A DNA stretch of 64,000 nt from Bacteroidota bacterium (GTDB lineage: Bacteria; Bacteroidota; Bacteroidia; Cytophagales; Spirosomataceae): positions 186,001 through 250,000 of the forward strand of contig JAIUOF010000001.1 of assembly GCA_020161355.1 (NCBI GenBank). The letters are read 5' to 3'. Below the pieces are notes generated by a model. That model was given only the letters and a program-made list of their open reading frames with translations, searched no databases and was not told the DNA's origin. Each line of letters starts with the position of its first letter. The first letter of the stretch is position 1. The position numbers and the translations under genes are program-made. Shown here one piece after another: positions 35,050 through 43,186 of the stretch.

Positions 35050-35226
35050 TTATTTCTTTAAAATTATTATTAATAAAATAAAACCGGCAGGCATTAAAAT
35101 TACTCCTAAAATAAAAAACAAAGTATTTAAACCAAAAGGAAGTCTTACTGTGTAAGCAATTCCTCCCATCAACCATCCTAAAATTGTAAGTGCGACTGTG
35201 CCGGTAATTTTTAGTCTTTTATTCAT
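35050..35226 (-). CDS. 58-residue two-helix membrane protein
   Basis: A short minus-strand frame (ATG at 35226, TAA at 35050-35052) encodes a basic start (MNKRLKITG) and two hydrophobic helices (about 8-26 and 34-56) separated by YTVRLPFGLN, ending ILKK. The even hydrophobic pattern, charged ends and ATG start make it the best gene in this interval; longer overlapping frames on both strands read as basic, patternless peptides. Function is unknown. Confidence 0.55.
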   Translation of the reverse strand: MNKRLKITGTVALTILGWLMGGIAYTVRLPFGLNTLFFILGVILMPAGFILLIIILKK

Positions 35227-35339
35227 TTTATGTGTTTTTTCTCTTAATTATCTAATAAAATAAATTACCTAGTCATTTTTCGGTTAAAGTCCTTTTTATA
35301 AAAGTTTATTAACAAAAGATTTCCCAGCTTTAAATTTTA

Positions 35340-36359
35340 TTATTTCTTTTTAACTAAGGGTTTCAATTCTTTGATTTTCTTGCTGGCTTGCTCAATGCTC
35401 GCAATAAACTGTTTCTCCACTTCCGATAGTTCATCTTCTGCCTTGCTTTGATAGACTTCGTATTGAGTTTGTGCTCTATGTTGAGCTATTTCAGCCGAAA
35501 TATTTCCTGCGTGGGTTAGTACATCTTGCCGGCTCATACTTATGAATCCATCAAGCACTTCAATCCAATCTTTCATATACATGGGCTTTCGTTGCATGGC
35601 GTTTACTTCAGCTATGTCTAAATAAGCGGAAACCAGACGGTTTAATACTGCCAATTCTTCCTCAGAAAGGTAGTTTTTTGCAACCCCAATTTCCTGTTTG
35701 GTAGGTTTTTTACCTTTGAATGTGGTCAAGCCCATGAAAGGTAACTCGGCATTGGCTCTTTCAAAAATGATTTCGGCTGCTGTATGGCCGTGTGCAGCCC
35801 AATGTAACTTGTTTTGAACTGTTTGAAAAAACTGCTGGGTCATGCTCACCCGGGGATCATAGTCCAAACTTGTGGCATATATCTCAAGTACTTTCCGATA
35901 AAAGACTTTTTCTGATGATCGAATATCCCGAATACGATCCAGCAATTCTTCAAAATAGCCTCCTGACTGCTTCAGCAAATCATCGTTCATCGTGAAGCCC
36001 TTAATCAGATATTCTTTTAGTCGCCCGGTTGCCCAAATACGGAACTGTGTACCACGCAGCGATTTTACTCTATAACCTACAGAAATGATTACATCCAGGT
36101 TGTAGTGCTTAGTACGGTAGTTTTTACCATCTACGGCAGTTGTCAAGTATTCCTTGACGACTGAAAACTCTTCCAGCTCTCCTTCTTCAAAAATATTTTT
36201 AATATGTAGGCTGATATTTTGCTTGGTAGTTTGGAACAGTTCCACCATATCCGCTTGAGAAAGCCAAACGGTATCATTTTCCAGACGAACCTGAATTTTT
36301 AATTGCCCTTCGTCGGATTGATACAGCAATATTTCACCATTTGATTTTTCGGGAAGCAT
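35340..36359 (-). CDS. RhuM-family protein
   Basis: The 339-residue protein matches the RhuM family, named for a gene in Salmonella pathogenicity island 3. It starts ILLYQSDEGQLKIQVRLEND with VWLSQADMVELFQTTKQNISLH, a DNA-binding-like segment, then YRTKHYNLDVIISVGYRVKSLRGTQFRIWAT, the family signature, and a long helical C-terminal part. Such proteins are spread by mobile elements and also occur near restriction systems; molecular function is unknown, though the N-terminal part resembles Bro-N/KilA-N-type binding modules. No partner gene is adjacent. Confidence 0.85.
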   Translation of the reverse strand: MLPEKSNGEILLYQSDEGQLKIQVRLENDTVWLSQADMVELFQTTKQNISLHIKNIFEEGELEEFSVVKEYLTTAVDGKNYRTKHYNLDVIISVGYRVKSLRGTQFRIWATGRLKEYLIKGFTMNDDLLKQSGGYFEELLDRIRDIRSSEKVFYRKVLEIYATSLDYDPRVSMTQQFFQTVQNKLHWAAHGHTAAEIIFERANAELPFMGLTTFKGKKPTKQEIGVAKNYLSEEELAVLNRLVSAYLDIAEVNAMQRKPMYMKDWIEVLDGFISMSRQDVLTHAGNISAEIAQHRAQTQYEVYQSKAEDELSEVEKQFIASIEQASKKIKELKPLVKKK

Positions 36360-36752
36360 TCTTTTCAGTGTCTAAATTTTTTACGAGGCTTTTGGATACC
36401 CAAAGATTATGATTTATTTGCCTAAATTTAGGCTTTTTGTGCCAAAATTGATAAAAACTTGTTGGAAAATTGTATTCTTCAGTCAATTTAAATTCTGCTC
36501 TAAATATATCTTCAATTTTTTTAATGAATTTTAATATCTAATTAAATCTTTTATCAAAAAAAGTATTTCACGGTTTTGGTTAGGATTTCAAAGGGTAAAA
36601 AGGTTTTTTCTGGTTTTTTTGTCGGCTTGGGAAGGCCTCTGAGGAATTTTGGAAGTGCAATCTGCTTACTTTAATGCCGAGGCGACGAAAGAGATTGGCA
36701 GGTTCGAAGGAGGTTGTCTATATAAAGTTAATAGAACAGTTCAGTAAAAAAG
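36360..36752. other. Gene-poor spacer upstream of the RhuM-family gene
   Basis: About 390 bases with no convincing gene. A perfect 12-bp palindrome CCTAAATTTAGG lies at 36421-36432, 62 nt before the RhuM start, and TAATCTTTGG just inside it resembles a promoter -7 box. The region near 36600-36730 is locally more GC-rich and could be a gene remnant, but no family can be read from it. Confidence 0.5.
36421..36432. promoter_or_regulatory. 12-bp palindrome, possible operator
   Basis: CCTAAATTTAGG is perfectly self-complementary and sits in the leader or promoter region of the RhuM-family gene. A dimeric regulator could bind here; this is a guess from symmetry and position. Confidence 0.35.
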
Positions 36753-37313
36753 TTATTTTTCATTTTGTTTTGCTGAATAAGGAAATCTATACAACTCATT
36801 TAAAACGGGATTTAGTTTTTTCATTAGATATTCATCTATTGCATCATCTGAACCAAATTTCGAAATTAAGTCTTTTATTTTTCTATTTATATCACTAAGT
36901 CTTTGATTTTTTCGGACTTTTTTAATACTTAAATCCTTTTGAATGAACTCATAATGGGTTTGAAACATATGACATGCGTTATGTCTTCGATATTCCAAGT
37001 ATAAAAATTCAGATTCACTTAATAAATTCTTAATTGAGTTTAATTTTTCTATTAAATCATAATACCAAACGGCGTTAGAATTCCTTGACATCACTAGGCC
37101 TTCATGTATTTCTTTTAAATAAAGAATTCCAATTGTAATTACCTCATAAAATTTTATGTAGAATATTTCTTGATAAATGATATCGTATTTTTTCTCTAGT
37201 TCTTTGTTAATATAAAATAATAATCTCATCCATTGCTCAAATTGCCGAAAATGAACATGTTTTTGTATAATAAAATCTCTTAAAAATTCTTTTTCCAATA
37301 CTTTTTTATCCAT
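36753..37313 (-). CDS. Hypothetical protein, second gene of unknown pair
   Basis: The 186-residue protein is predicted all-helical and rich in aromatic and charged residues (HVHFRQFEQWMRLLFYINKE, LYLEYRRHNACHMF, SAKQNEK end), without signal or membrane segments. No family is recognised. Its start overlaps the end of the preceding gene by 8 nt, so the two form one translational unit. Confidence 0.55.
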   Translation of the reverse strand: MDKKVLEKEFLRDFIIQKHVHFRQFEQWMRLLFYINKELEKKYDIIYQEIFYIKFYEVITIGILYLKEIHEGLVMSRNSNAVWYYDLIEKLNSIKNLLSESEFLYLEYRRHNACHMFQTHYEFIQKDLSIKKVRKNQRLSDINRKIKDLISKFGSDDAIDEYLMKKLNPVLNELYRFPYSAKQNEK

Positions 37314-37902
37314 TCTTTCTTACGTTATTTAGTTCAAATATTTTCTTCTCTGTTTCTGTTAATAACTCTGGGTGCTGAATTTGCTTTTTAAGTTTGTCAA
37401 CTTCTACATAATTGCCATTCTTAAACTCAATTTTTGATTGGTCAATTTTTTGTCGGTCACCAGAATAAATCTTCTTGTTAGCTTTGTTTTTAACTTCTTG
37501 CTGCTTTTCAATTTCTATTGCTTTTTCTGGGCCTTTTTTTCGGAATTGGACTGCGTTGTTTTCGGTAAAGTCTTTCAGTAAGTTTTCTAGGTCAAATCTT
37601 AAACACTTAAATGCATCGTTCGGCTCGTCTGAAAAATTCGGATACTTATTTTGTCCATGCTTGTCAAGCAGATTTATATAATCTTCGTGTCCTAAAACCG
37701 TGTTGTCAGCTTTATACGAGACAAGTCCCAGCGACCATCGAAAATGCAGCTCAATTTCTCTGTCGCCACAAACAAATTGCCCGAATGCAAAATGTCCACC
37801 TGAACTTTGTCCTGTTCCAGTAAGTTTAAAATGAAAACCTAAAGGTTCAAGGTAAGTTGAGAGGATTTTTACTCCGTTTAAAAGTTGTTGCTCCGGTGTC
37901 AA
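37306..37902 (-). CDS. Hypothetical protein, first gene of unknown pair
   Basis: The 198-residue protein has a compact N-terminal domain (about 1-115) with GGHFAFGQFVCGDREIELHF, RWSLGLVSYKA and HEDYINLLDKHGQNKYPNFSD, a pattern I associate with uncharacterised proteins scattered in many bacterial phyla. The C-terminal part is charged and helical (KQQEVKNKANKKIYSGD...). The start is TTG at 37902. The overlap with the next gene suggests the two products work together. Patchy distribution would suit a defence or mobile-element role, but that is conjecture. Confidence 0.55.
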   Translation of the reverse strand: MTPEQQLLNGVKILSTYLEPLGFHFKLTGTGQSSGGHFAFGQFVCGDREIELHFRWSLGLVSYKADNTVLGHEDYINLLDKHGQNKYPNFSDEPNDAFKCLRFDLENLLKDFTENNAVQFRKKGPEKAIEIEKQQEVKNKANKKIYSGDRQKIDQSKIEFKNGNYVEVDKLKKQIQHPELLTETEKKIFELNNVRKNG

Positions 37903-38177
37903 GTTCGTTTTATTGTTTTAGTGTTGTCTTTTAAAATTCCATATAACATCCATATTTACGCAATATTTAGATGCAATTGATATTTTTTGTTTAAATAGTT
38001 TATTTTCAAATACATATCTGAGCATAAATATTTGTTGTCGGTTAAAAGATTTAAAACTTGCAGACCGTGTGATCTAATTTCTCTACGAATATAAAATATT
38101 GATTTTGAATGAACAATGAATGGTAAGATTATTTCTTTTTCGGTAAAAAAGAAATAAGTTTAAACTTTTTAAGTCTC
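37903..38177. other. Intergenic stretch before the GC-richer block
   Basis: About 275 AT-rich bases between the unknown gene pair and corA. It marks a sharp base-composition step, since corA and the helicase gene to the right are visibly GC-richer. No gene, tRNA or repeat flanks were found. Confidence 0.45.
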
Positions 38178-39260
38178 TCAAATATACCTCTTCCATTTAA
38201 AATAAATCCAAAGCACTACCGCGAGGGAGGCCATGCCGCCGAGGGTGTAAAAGTAGCCGTTGGGGTGGCGTAGCTCGGGCATGTGGTCGAAGTTCATACC
38301 GTAAATGCCCACAATGAAGGTCAGCGGCATAAATATGGCCGTAAACACGGTGAGGGTCTTCATGACGGAGTTCATCTTGTTGCTCAGCTGCGAGTGGTAG
38401 TTGGTGGTGAGGCTGTCGATGTCGTCTCTGAAAGTATCCACCGAGTCCAGGTTTTCGGTCACGTGGTCAAGCACATCACGCAGGTAGTTTTTTGACTCAT
38501 CACTAAAAAAATGGTGGTCGTCTCTGATCAGCTGCCCTATGATTTCTTTCAGCGGAAACAGGCTCTTTTTCAAATAGATAATCTCCCTTTTCAGATAAAA
38601 CAGCTTTTCCTGATGACCGGGCCGGGCCTCATGCAATATCTCTTCTTCCAGCAGGTCGAGGGCCTCTTCTATTTCGGTCAGGATAGGATAGTAATAGTCG
38701 GTGATGGTATCAAAAAACGAATAAAACAGATAGTCGATGCGGGCTTTTTTGGTTTTGCTGTTTTCGCGGTTCATGCGTTCCAGTATGGGTGAAAACACGT
38801 CGGTGTTGTCTAATTCCTGAAAACTGATGGCCATGTCACGCATCAATACCAGCGAAACCTGCTCGGTATCAATGGCCTGGGTCTGAGCGTTTCGGCGGGG
38901 TACTTTCAGGCAGGCAAACAGCAGATCGCTCTTTTCGTAATATTCCAGCTTGGCTTTCTGGGTGGTGTTGAGCACGTCTTCGATCAGCAAAGGGTGCAGG
39001 TCAAAGGCCGCCGCGGTGCGTTCGACGAGTTTGGTATAATGAATACCCTCCAGGTCGATCCAATGGTTAAAGCCCGGTTCACGTTGGCGGGCTATCTGCT
39101 CTATATCAGGGTTTTCGGTAATCAGTAGTCCGTTGGGGTTGTACTGTATCAGTTTAAGTTCGGCTTCGCCTTCTATGGCCTTCCCGATGTATTTGGCGGT
39201 GCCGGCAGAGCTAAAAACCTGATGTTTGGATATTTTCGGACGGTGCTTTGATTTTCCCAT
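38178..39260 (-). CDS. corA: CorA-family magnesium/cobalt transporter
   Basis: CorA forms pentameric Mg2+ channels. The protein (360 residues from ATG 39260) has a large cytoplasmic domain (HWIDLEGIHYTKLVERTAAAF near 85, HPLLIEDVLNT), a long coiled helix (about 220-290), and two C-terminal helices with the selectivity motif G-M-N in FIVGIYGMNFDHMPE, ending WKRYI. An in-frame TTG at 39284 lies inside the helicase gene; the ATG just after the helicase stop is more likely. The gene is clearly GC-richer than most of the window. Confidence 0.93.
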   Translation of the reverse strand: MGKSKHRPKISKHQVFSSAGTAKYIGKAIEGEAELKLIQYNPNGLLITENPDIEQIARQREPGFNHWIDLEGIHYTKLVERTAAAFDLHPLLIEDVLNTTQKAKLEYYEKSDLLFACLKVPRRNAQTQAIDTEQVSLVLMRDMAISFQELDNTDVFSPILERMNRENSKTKKARIDYLFYSFFDTITDYYYPILTEIEEALDLLEEEILHEARPGHQEKLFYLKREIIYLKKSLFPLKEIIGQLIRDDHHFFSDESKNYLRDVLDHVTENLDSVDTFRDDIDSLTTNYHSQLSNKMNSVMKTLTVFTAIFMPLTFIVGIYGMNFDHMPELRHPNGYFYTLGGMASLAVVLWIYFKWKRYI

Positions 39261-39261
39261 T

Positions 39262-40692
39262 TTAGTCTTCGGTTTTGATGCCAAAAAATTTCGGATTGAA
39301 ATTTACCAAAAAAACTTCACTTATCCCTCTCGTAATGGCCGTATATAGCCAGCGGAGGGTTTCGTGGTCTATTTCGTTGTTTTGCAAATATAACTGATCA
39401 ATAAAAACGGCGTCCCACTGGCCACCCTGCGACTTGTGGCAGGTAAGAGCATAGGCAAATTTTACCTGGAGGGCATTGAGGTATTTATCTTCTCTGATTC
39501 TCTTTTTTCTTTCTTTTTTGGTTTTTACCCAAAAATAATCCTGCATCACGCTTTCATAAAGTCGCTTGTTTTCTTCAATACTCAGGCTGGGGCTGTTGGA
39601 ATACAGCGTGTCAAGAATGATGAGTGTATCAAATTCGGGCTCCTCGGGGTAGTCCACCAGCGTGAGTGTCACATTCTGAAACCTGAAGCCGTGCATTTCT
39701 TCTTCCCGTCCAAGCCTGCGTACCTGTGCAAACTCCCCGTTGGCGATAAATCCGGCCTCGGAATCTTCCCCCAGTACCGAATAATTGTTTTTGACAATCA
39801 TCAGGATATCGCCTTTGTCAAGCTCGGCTTCCGAGCCATTTATGCGGTTTCTGATGAGCCGGTTGTACTGCACGGCGTTACGGTTGGATCGGGTGATGAG
39901 TATGGTGTTTTCCTGCCCATATTTGTTGTAGGCATATTGCAGGCCGTCCTCGATTCTGTCGCCCGACATATTGAAAAAATCTTTGAAACCTTTGGTATTC
40001 AGCAGTATATCGGGATTTTTCTCGGTCAATTGCTCTCTCAGAGTGGTGGCGTTGTGCAATATGCCCGATGCCTGCTGCTGACGCATGACCTCGGTGAGGG
40101 TCTGTGTAAAGACTTTGGAATGATAAAAATCCTGAAGATGGTTAATGTCCAAAGCCGGACTAAGTGACATGCCGACAGGCGGGAGTTGGGCTTCATCTCC
40201 AATCAGCAACAGCTTGTTTTCATCGCCTTCAAAAACAAAATTGATGAGGTCGTGCAGGAGGCCATTTTGACCAAATTCCCGCGTGTCAGATATCATTGAG
40301 GCCTCATCTACGATAAAAAGCGTTCCTTCGTTGGTATTGGGCTGGCGTTTGAATACTAAGTTGCCCGAGTGGGCATCTTCCACCTGCTTGTATATTTTCC
40401 GGTGGATGGTCTGCGATTTTTTGCCTGAATAATTGCTCATGATTTTGGCCGCCCTTCCGGTAGGGGCAAGCAAAACGCTTTTCCAGCCAAACTTGGGCAG
40501 CACCTTCATGAGCGTACTCAGAACGGTCGTTTTTCCGGTTCCGGCAAATCCTTTCAGTACAAAAATGCAACGGTCATCTTCGTCTTCCAAAAATTCCTCA
40601 AGCAACATAAACAGGCGGTTTTGGCCTGGAGTAGGGGTAAACCTGAAATTTTTGGCGAGAGCCTGAGCAATAGGAATTTGAGGGTCTGACAT
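39262..40692 (-). CDS. RecD-like superfamily 1B DNA helicase
   Basis: The 476-residue ATPase has Walker A in VLKGFAGTGKTTVLS near 50, LLAPTGRAAKIM (motif Ia), Walker B TLFIVDEASMISD near 128, LLIGDEAQLPPVG (motif III) and the C-terminal UvrD-like YALTCHKSQGGQWDAVFID near 412 with AITRGI (motif VI). This is the RecD2/Dda-like layout: a 5'-3' helicase acting in replication or repair, without RecBC partners here. The length is that of short phage Dda-like forms. It precedes corA in a two-gene, GC-richer unit. Confidence 0.88.
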   Translation of the reverse strand: MSDPQIPIAQALAKNFRFTPTPGQNRLFMLLEEFLEDEDDRCIFVLKGFAGTGKTTVLSTLMKVLPKFGWKSVLLAPTGRAAKIMSNYSGKKSQTIHRKIYKQVEDAHSGNLVFKRQPNTNEGTLFIVDEASMISDTREFGQNGLLHDLINFVFEGDENKLLLIGDEAQLPPVGMSLSPALDINHLQDFYHSKVFTQTLTEVMRQQQASGILHNATTLREQLTEKNPDILLNTKGFKDFFNMSGDRIEDGLQYAYNKYGQENTILITRSNRNAVQYNRLIRNRINGSEAELDKGDILMIVKNNYSVLGEDSEAGFIANGEFAQVRRLGREEEMHGFRFQNVTLTLVDYPEEPEFDTLIILDTLYSNSPSLSIEENKRLYESVMQDYFWVKTKKERKKRIREDKYLNALQVKFAYALTCHKSQGGQWDAVFIDQLYLQNNEIDHETLRWLYTAITRGISEVFLVNFNPKFFGIKTED

Positions 40693-40703
40693 CTTATATA
40701 AGC

Positions 40704-40730
40704 CGAAAAAGCCCCTGGAAGGCTTTTTCG
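40704..40730. terminator. Hairpin between membrane protein and helicase genes
   Basis: CGAAAAAGCC and GGCTTTTTCG pair around a 7-nt loop, with the T run inside the stem. It lies 19 nt past the stop of the upstream-transcribed small membrane protein gene (ends 40750) and just ahead of the helicase ATG, so it should end that minus-strand transcript. Confidence 0.6.
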
Positions 40731-40749
40731 ACTCTGGTGTATTTAAATA

Positions 40750-41229
40750 TTAATGCATGTGTTTGAGGTTAAGTCCGTAAAGTACGGCGAAAATAGCTCC
40801 AAAAAAGCCAAATCCTATGCCTGCGGCTGCACTCATGATACCATCGTATATAGTCATAGGAGCAATGATGGCCACAGCGATACCAATTATATAAAGCCAG
40901 TAGCCTTTTTTATTGAGACCCCACATCAAAACTGCACCGATCAGGGTTAAAATGCTCGAAATTCCTGATGCAATGGCGGCGTCTTTTATGTTTTTCTCGG
41001 TAAGATTGGAAGAAACCGAATCAAGTATTTTTCCGGCAAATTCACTCTCTTTTTCTGATTTGGCTGAGGATTCGATCTGATCTTTGGCCTGATCTATTAC
41101 ATCTTGTCCCATACCTGAGGCAAATCCTGCCGATGAATAATTGGTATATGCCCCAAAAATCCCCCATGCACTTCCGATGAAAGTAAGAATACACAATACA
41201 GTAAGAAAAGTAGGTCTTTGATTTTCCAT
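40750..41229 (-). CDS. Hypothetical four-helix membrane protein
   Basis: The 159-residue protein has an N-terminal helix (TFLTVLCILTFIGSAWGIFGAY), a polar middle (QDVIDQAKDQIESSAKSEKESEF), then three helices near the C-terminus, including AAIASGISSILTLIGAVLMWG and GIAVAIIAPM. The plan is common in Bacteroidota proteins of the DUF4064-like type, but I cannot assign it firmly. It is a single gene with a terminator behind it. Confidence 0.65.
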   Translation of the reverse strand: MENQRPTFLTVLCILTFIGSAWGIFGAYTNYSSAGFASGMGQDVIDQAKDQIESSAKSEKESEFAGKILDSVSSNLTEKNIKDAAIASGISSILTLIGAVLMWGLNKKGYWLYIIGIAVAIIAPMTIYDGIMSAAAGIGFGFFGAIFAVLYGLNLKHMH

Positions 41230-41277
41230 AATTTTTGCGAGGTTAATTTATAAAATGTTATTTTATGTCAAAAATAT

Positions 41278-42639
41278 TCATGATTTTTCAAAATAATACG
41301 ACTTAGTATTTAAAAATTCATTTACACCATAAACCCCAAGTTCTCTTCCATAACCCGAAGCATTGATGCCTCCGAAAGGTAAACTTGGGTCAGACTTCAC
41401 CATTGCATTGACAAACACACTTCCGGCTTCAATTTTTTCGGCCAATTTTTCCGCTTTTTTCAGGTCAGAGGTCCAGAGACTGGCTCCCAGTCCGAAGTTT
41501 GTTTCGTTAGCAATTTCGATAGCTTCATTTTCGTCATGGGCCACTATCACACAAGCCACCGGACCAAATAATTCTTCTGTAAAGTTGGCGGAGATTTCTC
41601 TTCTGATTTTCAAAAAAGCAGGACTAAACATATTACCTGTTCTTTTTCCCGGAATAATCACCTCAGCTCCCATTTTAATCAGCGTTTCGACTTGTTTTTC
41701 TATTTTATCGGCTAAATCTGGTCTCGCAAGTGGCCCCATTTGGGTTTTGGCTGACATGGGGTCACCGTATGTGATTTGCTGTATGTGCCTGATTGTCAAT
41801 TTTATAAATTCATTTGCAACTTCACTGTCTACAATCCATCTTTTGGCTGCTATACAAGTTTGTCCTGCATTTTGGAATCTGGATTTTACGGCCCACATTG
41901 CTGCTTTTTCCAGATCAGTGTCTTTCAAAACAATAAATGGATCGGAGCCACCTAACTCTAAAACGGATTTTTTCAAGTATTTTCCGGCTAATGCTGCCAC
42001 CGAGGCACCGGCCAGATTGCTTCCTGTCAGTGTCACACCTTTTACAAATGGATGGGCGATTACTTTTTCAACTAAATCTATGTCAATGTATAAACTCTGA
42101 AATGCTCTTTCAGGGAAACCCGCCTTCAGGAATAATTCTTCCAAAAGGGCAGCAGACTTCCATGTATTGGGTGCATGCTTGAGCAGAACCACATTTCCAC
42201 CCATAAGTGTAGGTATGGCAAATCTGAGAGCCTGCCAAAACGGGAAATTCCAGGGCATGATGGCAAAAATAGCACCCTGAGGCTCATAACCATACCATGT
42301 TTTGGGGTTGACCTCTGAAACGGTTTTGTTTTTTAGTATGTCCGCTGATTTTTGTGCATAATATTCAGCGGTCAGGGCACATTTTTCTATTTCAGCCCTG
42401 CTTTCTGCGATGATTTTACCCATTTGGCGGGTGATTTCCATGGCCAGAGATTCAGAATTCTCCCGAAGTACCTTAGCGAATCTTGAAAAAAGGCTGCATC
42501 TATCAGCAATTTCAAAGGTTTTCCAATATTTGAAGGCCTTTTTGCTTGTGAGGATTTTAGATTCTACTATTGCGGCAGATTCAAATTCAAAACTGGAGGT
42601 CATTTCTCCTGAAAAAGGGTTGAAATTATTTATCGGCAT
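41278..42639 (-). CDS. NAD(P)-dependent aldehyde dehydrogenase (succinate-semialdehyde type)
   Basis: From ATG 42639 the enzyme has 453 residues, close to the short succinate-semialdehyde dehydrogenase (SSDH/YneI-like) branch. Catalytic C262 lies in NAGQTCIAAKR, base E228 in SVLELGGSDPFIV, and the oxyanion Asn in IMPWNFPFWQ near 131. The C-terminal INASGYGRELGVYGVNEF is typical. Its ATG lies inside the last codons of the upstream Rrf2 regulator gene, so the two are coupled and the regulator may control it. Upstream in-frame starts would run into the regulator and are unlikely. Confidence 0.88.
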   Translation of the reverse strand: MPINNFNPFSGEMTSSFEFESAAIVESKILTSKKAFKYWKTFEIADRCSLFSRFAKVLRENSESLAMEITRQMGKIIAESRAEIEKCALTAEYYAQKSADILKNKTVSEVNPKTWYGYEPQGAIFAIMPWNFPFWQALRFAIPTLMGGNVVLLKHAPNTWKSAALLEELFLKAGFPERAFQSLYIDIDLVEKVIAHPFVKGVTLTGSNLAGASVAALAGKYLKKSVLELGGSDPFIVLKDTDLEKAAMWAVKSRFQNAGQTCIAAKRWIVDSEVANEFIKLTIRHIQQITYGDPMSAKTQMGPLARPDLADKIEKQVETLIKMGAEVIIPGKRTGNMFSPAFLKIRREISANFTEELFGPVACVIVAHDENEAIEIANETNFGLGASLWTSDLKKAEKLAEKIEAGSVFVNAMVKSDPSLPFGGINASGYGRELGVYGVNEFLNTKSYYFEKS

Positions 42640-43048
42640 TGAGCATGTCCTGAATAGAGGTGTTTTCGTAAACCGAAAGATTGGCATCTCTGATTTTTTC
42701 CATCACGGGTCTGATCCGGCATTTTTCTTCGGAGCTGCAATCGTCACATTTTCCGTAGAAATTAAGAGAAACACACAGCACCGGGGCTATGGGGCCATCT
42801 ATCGCCCTTATCACCTTGGCGAGGTTTATTTCTGAGGGAGGCATTCTCAGCATATAGCCGCCACCTTTACCTTTTACACTCGTAAGTATTCCATTGTTCC
42901 GCAATTCCAGCAAAATAGCCTCCAAAAACTTCTTGGGAATATTCTCTTTTTCAGATATTTCACTGATCAAAACAGGCTTTTTGGGGTCATCTTGTACCGC
43001 AAGTCTGGTGAGGGCTTTCAGAGCATATTTAGCTTTTTTAGAGATCAT
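42626..43048 (-). CDS. Rrf2-family transcriptional regulator with cysteine cluster
   Basis: Rrf2 proteins (IscR, NsrR, CymR) are winged-helix repressors. The 140-residue protein begins MISKKAKYALKALTRLA and has the recognition region FLEAILLELRNNGILTSVKGKGGGYML. Four cysteines (C92, C101, C104, C110) stand where IscR/NsrR bind an Fe-S cluster, so it probably senses iron-sulfur status, redox or NO. It overlaps the downstream aldehyde dehydrogenase gene by 14 nt. A TAATTTTG box lies 40-48 nt upstream. Confidence 0.9.
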   Translation of the reverse strand: MISKKAKYALKALTRLAVQDDPKKPVLISEISEKENIPKKFLEAILLELRNNGILTSVKGKGGGYMLRMPPSEINLAKVIRAIDGPIAPVLCVSLNFYGKCDDCSSEEKCRIRPVMEKIRDANLSVYENTSIQDMLNADK

Positions 43049-43088
43049 TTCAGGATTATTGTTATTTTGCCAATGAGGTTAACGTACT

Positions 43089-43096
43089 CAAAATTA
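43089..43096 (-). promoter_or_regulatory. Putative -7 box for the Rrf2/aldehyde dehydrogenase operon
   Basis: TAATTTTG on the minus strand fits TAnnTTTG. A TTTG lies farther upstream at 43122-43125, with a spacer (25 nt) longer than the ideal. Confidence 0.45.
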
Positions 43097-43162
43097 CCTT
43101 CAATTTTTTAAATTTCTAAATCAAATTTCCAACAATTGTCCGGCTAAGCATATTATTATCTC

Positions 43163-43170
43163 TAAATTTG
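43163..43170 (+). promoter_or_regulatory. Putative -7 box for the RsmB-like gene
   Basis: TAAATTTG fits TAnnTTTG and lies 16 nt before the ATG at 43187. This supports that ATG over the TTG at 43181. Confidence 0.5.
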
Positions 43171-43186
43171 CAAAAAATAATTGAGA

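Noticed and set aside
34952..35176. Longer minus- and plus-strand frames over the 58-residue membrane protein
   Set aside because: Their peptides are basic and patternless, while the shorter frame gives clean transmembrane helices.
36570..36740. Possible transposase or tRNA remnant in the spacer near 36.6-36.7 kb
   Set aside because: No inverted repeats, cloverleaf or recognisable peptide could be found.
39436..40167. A 243-codon plus-strand frame opposite the helicase gene
   Set aside because: Long only because of the higher GC content; the helicase motifs on the other strand are decisive.
41363..42100. A 245-codon plus-strand frame opposite the aldehyde dehydrogenase gene
   Set aside because: It mirrors conserved ALDH motifs and has no features of its own.
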